A DNA stretch of 64,000 nt from Lactarius indigo (GCA_025766275.1 JAFKAC010000007.1:1488001-1552000); one strand, 5' to 3'. Counted from the stretch's first letter, positions 12,105 through 24,864 are shown. Made by a program: numbers and translations. Notes: generated by a model from the sequence alone, not told the origin.

Positions 12105-13816
12105 ATGGCTGACGCTGGTCAGTCCTCCGCTATCTGCGTCCTTTTCCTTTCGTTTATCTTTTATCAGGCTTCTTCAAGGGTACATCTGCCGACCAGGACC
12201 GTCGCTTTTCCGACAAAGAGCTGAAGCTCCTCAAAACTCTCAAGTTTCCTCCTCAGTTCGACACAAAGGTAAATATTTCAACTCGTCGTTCCTCTCGTTC
12301 TCTTCACATTCACATGCCACCGTGTTTTTTTTTTTCCCCTTTAGGTAGACATGCGCAAAGTAAACTTGCAGGTCATCAGACCTTGGGTCACTAAAAAAGT
12401 CGTAGAACTCCTCGGTTTGGATGACGAACTCGTTGTAGAGTACGCAATGGGTCTTCTCGAAGACGAGTCTCAGCCTGTGGGAATGCACCCTCTTCCTTCC
12501 TGTTGGCCTGTGGCTTATCGCTCGTGGACAGACTCCCGATCCCAAAAAAATGCAGATCAACCTCACTGGTTTTCTCACTGACTCTACCCCCATATTCATG
12601 GCCGCCCTTTGGAACTTACTAATTGAAGCACAGACTTCCCCGGCAGGAATTCCACGCAGTTTTGTGGAAGAGAAGAAAGAAGAAATGCGGCGCGCCAACC
12701 AAGGTGATACCCGAGCGTTAGAAGAGCGCGATCGCAGGCAGCGACTTGACGAAATTCGCGACCGAGAGCGCTCAGAAAGGTCTGATCGTGGTGGTGGGAG
12801 GGGGCGTGGCCGTGGTGGCAGAAGGGGCAGGGGTGGAATCGGTAACGATGACCGGTCTGACAATAGGGCGAGAGATAATGGCTGGGGCGGCCGTGGGGGT
12901 GCAGTGAGTGGGCTTCCCATCATTTGTATTCATATCTCATCTCCTTTAGCGTCCACGATATCGCTCTCCGCCTCCTCATTCTCGCTCACCTCCGCCCCGT
13001 GGCAGGACGCCTTCCAGCGATCGCTCATCTCGTTCCGGTGGCCCTCCGCATCGCTCCCGCTCCCGTAGCCCCATTCGCGCGCGTTCGCGTAGTCCACCCC
13101 CACGCCGTAGGTCTCCCTCCCCCAGAAGTCCATCCTCGTCACCACCGCGCCGGCGCCGGCGCCGCTCGCCATCTTATTCACCACGAGACCACGAACGGGA
13201 CCGCAAGAGTAGAAGGCGCGACAGTCGTAGCCCACCGGCTCGCCGAAGGCGTATCAGCCCGCCAGCGCGTGGGCGCACTCCCAGTCGAAGCCCCGACCAG
13301 GCTCGTCGCAGGCGCAGCCCAAGCCCACGTCGTAGCCGAAAAGGTCGCTCACTGTCCAGCGAGCGATCACCCCCCCGTCGGAAGCGGGATCGACGTCAGA
13401 ACAGAAGCAGGAGTAGGGGTGCAGAGAACGGGAGGAGCGCAAAAAGGCCGTCTAGCAGGAGCCGAAGCCGAACGAGGAGCCCGAGTCAGCGTAGACACCA
13501 CGACGAAGGTAAGGGCAAAGGACGTGATCTCAGCCCCCCAAACGGTCCTACGCCCGGAATAAAGATCAAGGGACAGGCAGAGGCCGAGCGGCAGAGAAAC
13601 AAGACGGACACGACCGAGGTGCGTGCACCACTCCCGGCATAGTCATTCCGGGTGCGTAATGCCGCCTCACAGAACGCCGATGTTAGCCAGGACTCGGACG
13701 AGCTTGCTCGCCGAGAAAGCGAACTCAAAGAGAAGGCACTGCGTAATAAAGTCGTTCGCACACGGAAAAGAACGACAAGTAATCCCGATTCTTCGAGCGT
13801 GAAGGGCTCTTCTTGA
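12105..13816 (+). CDS. PWI-domain SR-rich splicing protein (SRRM1-like)
   Basis: Nuclear pre-mRNA splicing co-activator of the SRm160/SRRM1 type. Exons 12105-12117, 12168-12268, 12345-12476, 12532-12903, 12950-13618 and 13673-13816. Residues about 20-120 form a PWI domain: LKTLKFPPQF, VIRPWVTKKVVELLG, LDDELVVEYAMGLLE, INLTGFL and FMAALWNLLIEAQ. An acidic/basic coiled segment, a GRGRGGRRGRG patch and a long RS domain (RSPSPRR, RSRSRSP type) follow. The PWI domain binds nucleic acid and the RS domain bridges spliceosome factors. All six exons join in frame and there are no breaks. The 13-nt first coding exon is unusual but typical of intron-rich basidiomycetes. Confidence 0.9.
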
Positions 13817-14338
13817 ATTGTTTTGAGGCTTCTGGCTCAACATTACGTCTTGATGCGGTGTTTCGACCTGCTTTCTGTCCTTTTTGATCTAATCCTCAGT
13901 ACTAGTGAAACCTGTATTTGCTAAGGCTCGGACATATGAAGCATGCGTTATGTCCATTGGCTCTCGCACTAGGTTTTCATTGAACGGAAGCTTTTTTTTT
14001 TTTTTGGCACACCGGATGACACCCAGGATGCACTAACTCATACGTTCTAACCTTTACGGATATGGTACGACTATCGCTAGCCGGGTGATCGCAGATGCGG
14101 CGATTGGGCCAATGGCCGAGTGAGCGCAAGTTCGTTGTTCTGACCGAGAACGTACAGAGGATATGTTTGGTTGCTTATATAGGCAGCATGAATGTCACTG
14201 AGTGGGGCTTCGCCCAACATTCTGTGGAGAGAAGCTACGCCTCGGGGTGTATAGTGGCTCGGGTGGCACGTATTGCACTGTGACTGCAAATGGTTACATG
14301 GGCTCGGATAACGTTCTCATCGGCATAATTGCAACCAA
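13817..14338. other. Intergenic
   Basis: 3' flank of the SRRM1-like gene, with a T14 tract near 13992, and the presumed promoter of the HNH-domain gene. Nothing else recognised. Confidence 0.5.
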
Positions 14339-15972
14339 ATGGCAATAAGCCTGGCTAAGCCCCATCCCACGCCTTCCGACACTCCTTCGTTTACTTTTAA
14401 GCGCCCGCCCGTTCTGGCCGTTCTGGATAACAAAAAGTGGATCGAACCTGATCTTGAGTCGGTCATTACTAGAGGGTGTGTGTGTGCCGGTCGTGTCTTC
14501 TCTGGGCGTAGCACCCGATGGCTTCTGGCGGCCTAAGAACCCACGACTCATGATTCCCTGCTGCGTCAAGTCGACATTGACAGGTGGACCAAATCATGTC
14601 TTTGGTTCTTACAGTAATATGTACTTACGAAATTGTGTCACGCGCTGCCTTGAAGTTCAAGTTAGGGGTAAGTTTAGTCGACTATCATCGTTCATGGTCG
14701 AGATCTATCTGACTGTTCATAAATCTCAAGCCTCCTTCCTTTCTATCCCCCTTTCTGACATTCAGAGGCCGGCAATCCGCCCTTTCAAATGGCTAAGATA
14801 TGTGATGTATCCTATTTGCGGGGCTCGTGGTGATCTTTATGCGACTCTGGATGGCTCTTCAGTCGAACGTATAATATTACAAGCCTTCAGGTAAGGTGTC
14901 CCGTTGTATGTGAGATCGCTACTCACCACGGTCATGTAGGGAAATGTTCCTTGTGGACTACAAATGTTTACATGACCAAATGACGTCTACCGATCAAACA
15001 GACTGCCGCTACGATTTTAGACAGGACGTCTTGCGACGAGATGGATCCTGCGTTATCACAAACGAGCGTGAACATATTTGTGATGCGGCACATCTGACCC
15101 CCTGGAACAAAGGTGATGAGGTAACGCTCATGACCATTCTATGTTCTTCCAATGACGGTCTATTCTAGTACATCAAGAGGTTTGTCGAAGGCTGTTTTCC
15201 CCTTTATGGTGGCACAGCACCTTCGATGTCGCCTTCTTGAAGGTATGATGTTTCGGCAGCTCATTCGGTACCTTTGAAACGCTCGTTCTCAGACGCCGAA
15301 TTATGGACTGGATCTCCCTGACATACAAAGAGTCGACCAACATCCCGCGGACATGGACACGGATCACTTCACATCACATTTCCTGACGAAGCTCCATCAT
15401 TATGACCCAGCCACAGCCGCGAGCTCAATAAACGCAGGGATCTTGCATGCTGCTGTCTTCTTCACACTGGGGTCAAACGTAGATGCACTATTCTGGGGCA
15501 CGGGAAAGCCCGCCACCCCCCAGCCGTCATCCTCGATTACGCGTATGGTGCTACTGCTTACAAGTGCTGGAGCAGTGTGCGTGGTGCCTGCGATGTCCAT
15601 AGTGTGATGGAGAGTTACCACAGAGGACATTACGCACATTATGCAGATATTCCGGTACCCCCGCCGCCGCAGGCGACACAGCAACGACAGCAACGGCCCA
15701 TCTTCCGAGGAACTGGACGGCCTCCATCAACGTGAAGATCTGGACCCACCAGCCCCCACATCACCACGGTGGAGACCGCACGTGTCCCTAAGGAGAGGGG
15801 ACGACTTGGCGAAAGCAATGGACAATATGAATGCGTTTTTAATGTTTGTCCAAGTAATTACGCCGGAAGAGGCTTCTAAAAGGAGAGAGAAGCAAATGAA
15901 GGGAGAAGAGCTGAAGGCCCAGGAAGCTAGCCGAAGCAAGGTGATGGAGTGAATGAGCGTTGGTAGTTCGTA
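14339..15972 (+). CDS. Fungal HNH-nuclease-domain protein, frame-broken
   Basis: Member of a family common in agaricomycetes: an N-terminal region, an HNH-type module and a variable C-terminus. The centre has DVLRRDGSCVIT, then ICDAAHLTPWNKGDE (about 15073-15117), the first half of the H-N-H core. An intron at about 15121-15168 leads to YIKR, then WWHSTFDVAFLK, an intron, TPNYGLDLPDIQRVD and later an ILDYAYGATAYKCW stretch. The C-terminus is charged (EEASKRREKQMKGEE) and ends about KVME. Between YIKR and FDVAFLK the usual segment with the second histidine seems shortened, and several frame shifts are needed. The start at 14339 (MAISLAKPHPTPSD) is tentative. Biological role unknown. A second relic of its 3' end lies near 61.6 kb. 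Confidence 0.6.
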
Positions 15973-16483
15973 AATAGCGGCGTTTGTGGTGGCTTCGGTG
16001 TATTGCTTCCACGCATTTGTATCCTTATTGCAAGTACTGTAGTTTTTCCCATTGCAGAATCCTTTGACACTGTCAAGAGATGGGTCCACTCACAGCTGAA
16101 ATGTCATGTATTGGTCGGGTGTATGTAGCTAGGCGCCATCGACGTAAGGCCAGTCAGCCGAACGTTGAGCGCGGTCACGCTTCAAAGCCACCTCGAACCC
16201 ACGCATGACAACTGGCATGCGTCTTGAGATCGCACTCTTCTTTGTTCGCTTCATCATGGCCATTGTAATCGCCTCACCCCTTCCATATGCATAGTGATCG
16301 AGTAGATGCAGGCGCTCAGTACTCTATGACCTAAGATTACATGTACAGAGATTTCGGAATAAAGAAACGAAACACGAATAGCTGGAGGCAAGAATCGGTA
16401 GTGCATTAGTCCACACTGTGTCATCGCAAGGCATTGCCGTCGTACACACATCAAGAAACAAGAAAAAAAGGGAGGGGGAATGA
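15973..16483. other. Convergent intergenic region
   Basis: 3' flanks of the HNH gene and of the MFS gene, which point towards each other. No further gene recognised. Confidence 0.5.
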
Positions 16484-19400
16484 CTAGCGGATAAAGAATG
16501 TATGGCAGACCGCCAGCGCGCACGCCGAACCGACCATCAAGAACCCGATGTAGTAGTTTGACGGATTCCCTTGGACCGATACAGACCAAACCTAGAAATC
16601 AAGTCAGAAAGCTGCACAAGGTAAAAAGCGAGTGACTGATCGAACATAACCGCCAAGTAGGGGCCCAAACCCTCGCGCAAGCGAGACTATGCTCTGCGCC
16701 ACGCCATTTGCCATGCCTATAACTGGCGGGGGAGACACTGAAAAATAAGCAGTCTTGAGCACCCAAAACAAGTAACGAAAATAGCTCAGATGGCATACTG
16801 TAGTTCAGGAGAATCGAGACTGACGTAAAAGTGAACGTCGCGCCGCAATACCGAACAGCACTGTACAACGAAGAGGCCCGGATTAGCGAGAGATACGACG
16901 TGAAGGGGATTTGACATCGCTCACGTGCTGATTGTCAAGGCTTTGTGTGGGAGAGGGTCTCGTAAGCGGGATACTTTGGCGAGCGTAACGAGGAAAACAC
17001 CAACGAATCATGAGGAGAAGACTACCACCGCTTTGAGGGCCCGCGAGTACGCGATAAAGCGTTACTGTAGTGTATCCCGGAATGAATAATAACGTTCCTA
17101 AGCGGAACATGGCTAGGTGTGAAAATCGTCCTCTAGGTGGTCTAGTCCCCGCCGCAGTTAGATCTTAGATTACAGGTATGGAACGAAGTAAGGCGCGAAT
17201 GTTGCGACTCACCCTATATTGCTGTCGAACATATAGAAGGTCAGAGGAGGATTTCAATCGACTGAAGGATACATACGGATAAAGATAGAATTGGAAAGCG
17301 ATCTGTGCAAGACACATCAGTGCGGCTGCATATCGTCATCAGCAATACGAGAATCTAAGGCAGAAGATCTGGCCCACTAAGCTGCGAGAAATCTCCAGCG
17401 GTAAGATTCAGCCCTCCTGCTTCGTACTTCCTGTAAAACCTGTTTTAGACCACGCCGGGTGCATAGAAAACTCACTCACGATACAACATAAGTCAAAAAC
17501 ACCATGTCGTGCGTAGTCGTATGGAGTGCGAGCCATCCGTACTGGAAGATGATCGCCAATGGTAGTTGACTCATCAAGCTCGGCTGTTTTCCTTCAACAG
17601 TTGGCACGGCGTCGGTACCTTCCTGTGCTTGAGACGGATCAGGCGCAGTAAGAAGTCTCTGAGCTTCGGTGACGGCAAGAGGCGTCTTTACACCAGGATG
17701 AGCAAAGATCGCGTTTGAGAAACGACGCGGCGGTGAAGCCACATCGAATGGATGTCCGGGGGTGCCATATTGTAGGGAAGGGCGCCGTCGTTGTGGGGAC
17801 TGGGACGCCAAGTGCCGCGGGGATGATGGCCGGCGGAAGGGTGACGCACGAGAGCTACGACGTGTACCTGGAATAGATGGGGTGGGCGCAAACCCACCCG
17901 CAATACGCATTCCCCTCTCAGTAACAGCATCTGCATCACCAGCAGGAAGATTCTCGGTTGGCTCGTCAGCATCAGGGTCAAACACGCTTTCGTATGGGCC
18001 TTCCAGTTCCGTGTCGTCCGCTTCGAATACCTCCTCGTTGTCAACATTCATTGCTGCGGCGACCCACAAATCAGCGATATTTGTAACTGCATTTTCATTC
18101 GCCAACACCAAGCGCTGCGCGAAGCTAAGTTCACTGTCTGTCGCAAAGCTTCGTGGCACGCCTTCACCAGCGAGAGCAGTCAGATTACTCGCCCGGTGAC
18201 GAAGATTGCCTTGACTTCCTCGTCGATACGACGCGCCAGACATATTGCTACCTATGCGCGAGCGGAAACTGGGTGCTCTTCCACCGGCGCCGTAGCCATA
18301 TGCATATCCGTCGGCGCGACTGGTCCTGGGGAAGGGTCGATTGGCAGAAGAGGACTGGGGAAGGGGAACGGGTGTTGAGGACACTGGATCTGGCACGCGG
18401 CTGGCAAAGACGCCTGAAAATGTGCGAGATGCTTTGCGCAGACCTTCATACAAGCTCGCCTTGCGCGGAAGTGTAGCCACTGGAGTGGGCGGGATGGATT
18501 CCTCCTCCGGAATGGTTGGATGTGCGGTCTCGGTGATCTTCTCGGGTGGCAAACGAATGGCGCCCTCACGTGGACCGCCGTCTGGACCAAGGAAAAGCGA
18601 CAAAATGGCACCTTGAGACGATATGAGTAACATGAATTAGATCAAAAACAAAGTGACATACCTACGAAGGTGACAGAGGCGGCGATAGAGGTGGGAAGCA
18701 GATATGGATACTTTACGAAAAGAGGTAACTTTCCAAAGACATCGGGCCACTTTTGAGCAGGAGATTCAACTATTTGCATCAGAAGCAGTCAGTTCGTGAC
18801 AAGTGCGAATAAGTTTAGGAAAAGATTGACTGACAAGCACCACCAACGATAGCACCGGCGACACCGCCAAGACCCCAGCAGAAGCCAAGAATAGCATATG
18901 CCCTTCCTTCGTTGCTCGGATCAGAAATTACAGTGACACATCCGCGGGCAACGCCCATTGCGCCAGCGAAGACGCCTTGCATCATTCGGATGGCAACGGC
19001 CTGCTTTAGGGTCGTGGAAGTACCAAATAGAGCGCAGGTGAGGGAGCCCCCAAGGAGTGAGAGGAAGAGGACGATGCGTCGACCGTGTTTCTCGGCAACG
19101 GTAGCCCAGAGGAGGGAAGTGAGGAATTGGGTGAAGAAAAATGTGGAAACGAGGAGACCACTGTAGAAACCGACATCGGATCCTTCGCCAAATTCGTCAA
19201 AACCTTCGACCATAAAGATTAGAAAAGGAGTGGAGACGTTAGCAGTGAGAAATTCGCCAAGGAGGGTGATGGACAGGACCATCATGGGTATCGTTGGAAG
19301 GGGAGTGGCATAAAAGTCGGGTTGTGATAATGCATTGGGAATAAGGGGCCTTTCCTCCGGTAGTTGAGCTGGGGTCGAGGCGCGTAAAGGTGAAGCATCT

Positions 19401-19582
19401 TGCGCGCGATGTCTGGACAGGATGCTTGGGTGACGAGTGAGTATATGGCGCAAAGGCGATATGCTGGCCGATCCATTATCATTTTCGGGCTGATCGGGTT
19501 GATCACCTGTACCAAAGACCCTGGCTGTATGCTGTCTCGTGGGTGAGTGACTGTGTTCTGCTCTAGAGCCAGAGCGAGACAT
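16484..19582 (-). CDS. MFS transporter (DHA1 / ZIF1-like) with long central loop
   Basis: Major facilitator of the proton-antiporter DHA1 type, resembling fungal and plant zinc-induced-facilitator-like carriers; substrate unknown. Exon 1 (19582 to about 18838) encodes a 90-residue polar tail, then helices beginning IPMMVLSITLLGEFLTANVS. The loop 2-3 signature is recognisable as VAEKHGRRIVLFLSLLGG, and helix 5 as GFCWGLGGVAGAIVGG. A second exon supplies helix 6 and a cytosolic loop of roughly 300 Ser/Pro/Arg-rich residues (about 18630-17600). Short exons down to 16484 give the last helices (FRLGTLLFIPGYTTVTLYR, GMANGVAQSIVSLARGFGPYLGGY, YYIGFLMVGSACALAVCHTF). The small 3' exon borders are approximate. 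Confidence 0.85.
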
Positions 19583-19713
19583 GGTCTACTGCGAGATAAC
19601 GACCGTTGTCGTGGTCAGGATATAAATAAATAAATAAACAACTCCAAATAACACCAGCTCGTGGTCACATGATCGTCTATATCAGGTCACGTATCCACAC
19701 GCCACGATGCGAG

Positions 19714-21053
19714 ATGTTCAACGTCCGCGTCAGAACACACCACTGGCACCTGGTTGCAAGACGGTATTATCATTCACGAAGATTCGATATCCTCTATTTT
19801 GGACGCGACGAATTCTCGTGTCGAGTCTTTGAAAAGCTTTACAATGCCCCTGGTCGGCCATCTTGCCTTCTTTGACTCCGATGTTCAGTTAAATGGTCGT
19901 CTTGACAGACGTATGGCAGAACCTGATTATCGCGACTCAGCCGGACCAGTTGATTGGTAGAAAAAGAGACGTCCTTTCCGTCTGTCAGCTCCTCTCCCCC
20001 TCTCTTCTCGCATTTCGCTTACCTTCGTGGGCTACTAGCTCCATTGAAGAGCTTAGGCCATAAACTCAACCTCCCTGTGACCACTATACCACATATCAGA
20101 TCCGAACTCAAGACATGGAAGGTATAGGCACATATGTCCTTTCTCCAACGTAGCTTGCTCAACTACCCAGCCTCCCTCACCATTTTACCCTTTGGCTGAC
20201 CCACCACCGCCGAACCGCCTCCTTCTCACAGCGTCTTTCGGGCGCATCCTCCCGTCTTCCCTCCTATCGCTGTTCAAACCAACCCACACCCTCAACGTGC
20301 ACCCGTCCGCCCTCCCAGCCTACCGAGGACCCGCCCCAATCCAGCGGGCGATACTAAATGGCGAACGCGACACCGCAGTCTGCGTCATCGAGATGAAACG
20401 CCGCGGTGGAATCGATGCCGGTGATGTTCTCGGTCGCATACCCGTCGTACGAGTTCCTGCATTTCCCCCTGGACCAATGTACTGAAACACAAGCTCCGCA
20501 GACCATCCCTTCAGGGACTGCGTTCGGCCCTCTTCGCGATACCCTTGCTCAGGAAGGAGGCGAGCTCCTCGTCTCCGTTCTCCGTTCCATGCTAAACGGC
20601 ATCGAAACGCGTACCCCTCAAGATCCTCTCGCACCCACGACACCACACGCACCCTTTATCACTCCAGCCGACTCGCAGCCCGACTTTGCGCAAGAAACCG
20701 CGGAGCACGTCGTCAGACGCCACCTCGCACTTGCCCACCACAAGCCGCTAACGACCTATCTCCCCTCCGCGATGCGAACGGTGCAGATCCACGAACCGGC
20801 CGTTTTCCCGCCCGGTGCTGGGGACCCACAGACCGTGGTCGGCAGCCTGGCTGGCTCCGCCAAGTACCACCGAGCACTGCGGTCAGTCCTCGTGCGTTGT
20901 GCGCATGGGACGGTGCTGCGCGTGCCGATGCTCAAGTCCGAGTTCAGGTCGCTGATGCCAGCGAGCTCCTGGTGGGACGGGGTCCAGCAACATTGGAAGG
21001 ACCCTGAGGGGTGCATTACATTCGCGAATCCTCCCGCCGATAATGGGGGGTGA
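19714..21053 (+). CDS. FMT1: Methionyl-tRNA formyltransferase, mitochondrial
   Basis: Formylates initiator Met-tRNA with 10-formyl-THF for mitochondrial translation. Exons 19714-19852, 19909-19983, 20039-20121, 20171-20446 and 20502-21053, all joining in frame. The N-terminus (MFNVRVRTHHWHLVARRYYH) is Arg/His-rich and acid-free, as expected for a mitochondrial presequence. Then come ILYFGRDEFSCRVFEKL, NLIIATQPDQ, LLTASFGRILPSSLL, and the family signature LNVHPSALPAYRGPAPIQRAI with MKRRGGIDAGDVL. A C-terminal formyltransferase domain follows. The catalytic Asn-His region (LNVHPS) and the DAG aspartate are present. The frame is intact. I chose 19714 over the upstream ATG at 19669 because it starts right at the presequence. 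Confidence 0.93.
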
Positions 21054-21649
21054 GAACGAGCAAGGGCTATTGTTCGCTGCTTAGCTTGTCCAAAAGTAAA
21101 AATGCATCCTTCACAGAGTAACCATGATAGAGTCACGGTGGTGACTGGCACACCCTCACTTCTCATGGCCTTGATTGGTATTGAGCATTTGAACTTGAGC
21201 TTGGGGGACATTGATACCACCAAGCATCTTTGCTTAGATAACACTACTTGGTTTTTGTGAGAATAAGTCTGAGTGCTACCAATATATTTAGCATGAGCCA
21301 TCCTGCGTTCCTACCTGCTTTGATGGACATCCTGGATATGCGCGCGTCTAACAGCTCTTAGGACGCTGAGCGATTTCACGTGTTCATGCGATGCTCCAGT
21401 CATGCAAACGCAAGCGCCGGGATCCACTGCTTTATCCTAATAACTGTCGCTACCACACTGGAACCAACCTTCGGAACTAGTACATAGTACACTACGACTA
21501 TCCTACAAGTAATTCTGACACAATTCCCCCCACAACCTCGGCGTGTGTTGGTACAAATGGCGGAATCGAGAATTAAATCGGAAGCGGCCCTACGATAGTG
21601 ACTCCCAGAACCATAGCCTCCATGATGTGTGGTCGCATGTGCGCGCCGC
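21054..21649. other. Convergent intergenic region
   Basis: Lies between the stop of FMT1 and the stop of the disordered protein gene on the other strand. No gene recognised. Confidence 0.5.
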
Positions 21650-22705
21650 CTACTGCGCACCGTGTTTCAATCTCTCTCCTTCTTCGACCTTGTCCCGATT
21701 CCCACTAGCCTTCCCAAGGAGCACCTTCATCTCACCCTTCACACGATTCATGATGGTCGCCTTCACCTGGTTCCCCGCGGCCGTCTCGCTGTTCGACCTC
21801 TCCTTCCGCGGCGGAACGCCGCCCGCAGTCTCGGGCTGCTGCTGTTGCTGCTGCACCTCCGCTGCCTTGTTGAGGTCCTCCTCGTCAACTTTCAGCGGGG
21901 CGGGATCTTCCACCGCCGCGGCACGGGACGGCGGCGGCTGGCGCGGTTCTTCGTCGATCACCCCGCTACTCTTCTCCTCTTTCCTCAGCTCTTCCTTGAA
22001 CTTCGAATCTGCGACCCCCTTTGTATGCAAATGTGTTATTAACGGGCGAACCCTCACTCAAGGATGAGAAACTCGCCTCTGTCTCTGCACCCCGCTCCGC
22101 CGGGACCTGCTTCGCTGGCGGCACCGGGACCCTGCGGGTCCGTCCTCCGGACTGGACTATCTTGCTTTGTTTCACCTGGCACCGCCGAGCTGGCGGCGGC
22201 GGCGGCAACGTCCTCCTGCGCATCATCTCCGCGGCCCGGCGAGTCTGCAGCGAGCACTTTCGATCTCGAAGCGGGCTCAGAGGTAGCCCCACCCTCGCTC
22301 ACCCGCTCGTCGGGAACCTTGAGGACAGAAGAGCTGGCCGGGACGACGGCGTCATCTCCATGGTCCGTGTCTATAGTGAGCTCTTTCGACCTTGCATGCG
22401 GGGCCAGGGGCAGCTTTTCCCTCGCTCGCCCGCTCGTCGGGCAACTTGGCGACAGAGGTCTCGCTGATGGAGCCGGGGAGTGGACCGACGCCACCACAGT
22501 GCTCGCCTGGGTGGGTACCCTCCTTCTCTGTGGATGGGAGAGATATCGGTTGTGGGCGGTCTGAAGCATGGCCAGACAACGGACGTTGTCTTGTAGTGCC
22601 TGTATGCTCCCGAGGGAAAGCACCAGGGATTTCGAGGCCAGGAGTGCTTTGAATGGAAGGGGATTCGTGGGGGTTCTGAATGGAAGAGGGGAGTGTCGTG
22701 GCCAT
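21650..22705 (-). CDS. Disordered protein of unknown function with duplicated segment
   Basis: Minus-strand gene of at least two exons. The last exon (about 22005-21650) is the clearest: it carries KFKEELRKEEKSSGVIDEEP, a poly-Gln run and a C-terminal segment with GEMKVLLGKASGNRDKVEEG that looks structured and helical. Upstream coding (start at 22705, MATTLPSSIQNPHESPS) is Pro/Glu/Ser/Ala-rich and holds two copies of a PDER-x-SEG-x-A motif. The frame that joins the last exon cleanly over an intron at about 22057-22006 differs from the best-looking upstream frame, so one indel is likely. I know no family for it. Confidence 0.5.
22259..22500. repeat. Two imperfect tandem units of about 127 bp
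   Basis: The stretch 22259-22313 recurs, diverged, at 22386-22440 (shared CGCTC-CCGCTCGTCGGG core at about 22297-22313 and 22424-22440). It lies inside the disordered-protein gene and explains the repeated PDER-x-SEG peptide. Confidence 0.55.
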
Positions 22706-22858
22706 TGTTGGTATGTTGGTATTCGTAGTGAAAAGCCCCTAAACGTTGGGCTCGCTCTATTTCAAGGATTTCGATTCAAGCTTTTGGATCCGCACTTGGG
22801 TCTCACTCCACTCCAATTTCGTCATACACCCTAAAAGTATTTACGACTATTTATGTAT

Positions 22859-24740
22859 TTACATCCAACGTGGGCAATCCGGGCCGATTAACGAAAGCTC
22901 CTGGGGCACACGGTATTGCTCAAATGGGAGAGGCTGCAACACCGACAATCCATCCAGAGGTGCAAGATATGAATTGCTCTCCAACGGCGAGCTAGCGTGG
23001 TCATGCACCTGTAGCACGTCATGAAATAGCGCACATTCTTGGGGCTGGTCCTCGAACGAAAGCAAGTTCATGTATTGTTCCTAAACAGTAGTTTGTTAGC
23101 CGTCCATATAGAATTTCACATTTAAGCTGCTTCCTTACACTTTCAGCCGGTACCGAATTTGGTCCTTGTAGGGGTCTGTGTGAAGAGAATGGCAGATTAG
23201 GGGTCCGGCCGTCTTCCTGGAAACACGATTGAATATTGCTCAAGTAGCGCCTTTCTGGCTGGTCCAACATCGTACGAGTAGCCTTGACGGTTCTATTCCG
23301 AGGCTGCGCCTGCCACGCGGCCAAGTTCCCCGTCGAACCTGACACGCGGTCGTGCCACTTGAGATGCAATGCGAGACCATTCGGAAGTCGAAAATCTCTC
23401 GGACAGAGAGGACATGCATACAACAGATTTCGTGGTGACGTGGTCAGAGAGGTGGAAGAGGTGGGATGGGTTTGTATATCCTCTATCGTGACCTGCGTGG
23501 GAACAACCGATGGCAGAGAACCGCATCCGTGTTCTTCGAACCGTGTCCAGGACTCGTCGTTGTCCACGCGAGAAGTGGGCACCAATGAATTCGATACGGC
23601 TCCAAACCACGGTGACATTTGAGGGCGAAGAGGTGCCGAAGGGAAGAAGGGAAGGGAAGATGGACGCATGTGGTGTTCAGAACCCGCCCTCGCTGGGAAC
23701 GAAGCGTTGTGAGAGTACGGGTACGAGAAGGGGGACGGGAGAGAGAGAGACAAAGTTGCATCCCTGCGGTCCAGCAGGCGCATACAGGTATCCTCCGAGT
23801 GGTAGGCCACCCCAGATTGAGCGGCTACTAAGTGCTCGTTGCTGTACACGGGTCCCGACAATGAAGGCCGGTTGCTCCACTGGTTGTTTTCGACGCACGA
23901 GAATTCCGTGTTCCAGTACGGGGGGTCAACGTCAACCCTAAATTCGTACGCATACATTTCTTCCGGGCCAGTGGCGGGAAATGGGATGACGGGAAGAGAA
24001 TGAATGCGCGCACGTTTTGTGCGGCCCTTCCTTCTCGGCTGTGCCGCCTCGCCGGGAGACTTGGAGAGTTTGCGCTTCGCAGCCGGCGCGGCACGGAGTA
24101 AACTCCCGTTCGTGCACTGAATGCTGTCGGCGGCAATCGAACTGTCGAGAGAAGGGGGGGTCGTATTAGTGGCACGTGACAAGTCCATTGCAGCGAACGG
24201 GTTGGCCCGGAAGACATCCATCATATGGCGAGGTACACCAGTGGACCAGCGAAGGTCGTCTAGCTCATTCTCGTCAATGGGGGGAGTAGCTGGCTGCTGG
24301 GACGAAGGAATGTCGACGGCGGCATTCACTCGAACGCATGGAAACTGCTGATTTAAAGGTTCCGCGCTCGATTTTAAGTGTGTGGTGAGGATTGCGGAAT
24401 CGCTATCTGCCAGGTCGCAGAACGCGAAGATCGGCGTTTGTAACTGCTCTGGATCCAGGGATGCGCTTCGCCTCGTTTCAAGAGACGAGATGGTCGGACA
24501 GGAGACAGAAGTTGGTGAGGCAGTACGAGACGAGAGAGAATTTGCAGGAGATGGAGGATTGGCCCAATGATACTTCCCAGTCAAAATATTAAGAGAAGCA
24601 TGCCCGTTACGGTTTGGGAATTCTGCGCTCTGGTCTGTTGCGGTCGAATCCGGGAAAGCAGGTAACATGGTGACTGTGAGAGGGTGTAGAGGCAGAAGAT
24701 AGTTTCGATTTGGGAGCAAAGAGCGCACAAGGCTCTCCAA
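22859..24740 (-). CDS. Single C2H2 zinc-finger protein, putative transcription factor
   Basis: Long first exon 24740-23139 and a second exon 23080-22859 over a GT-AG intron (donor GTAAGG); ignoring this intron gives a different, shorter tail. Product about 600 aa, mostly Ser/Pro-rich and disordered. One C2H2 finger near the C-terminal third reads YACPLCPRDFRLPNGLALHL then KWH (C-x2-C-x12-H-x3-H). A basic cluster AAKRKLSKSP plus PRRKGRTKRAR is a likely bipartite nuclear signal. A lone finger usually needs dimerisation or a partner to bind DNA specifically. Start could be 24740 or the in-frame ATG at 24668. The frame is intact. Confidence 0.75.
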
Positions 24741-24864
24741 AGAGAGACAGAGGAGGGCTATGAGTCAGAAGAGGTCAATGTTGTACCGCATGGGTTGTGG
24801 ATTTCACACCAAGTGGAGGAGAGAAATGTGATCCTCTAGTTGTTTGATCAGCGAGAGTGGTCTT

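Noticed and set aside
12240..12923. 227-codon minus-strand ORF over the PWI gene
   Set aside because: It lies antisense to four clean exons with an unmistakable PWI domain.
13980..14010. Other poly-T/poly-A tracts (for example 13992, 50379, 60109, 62051) as retro-insert tails
   Set aside because: Unlike the tract at 38 kb, I see no flanking target-site duplication at these sites.
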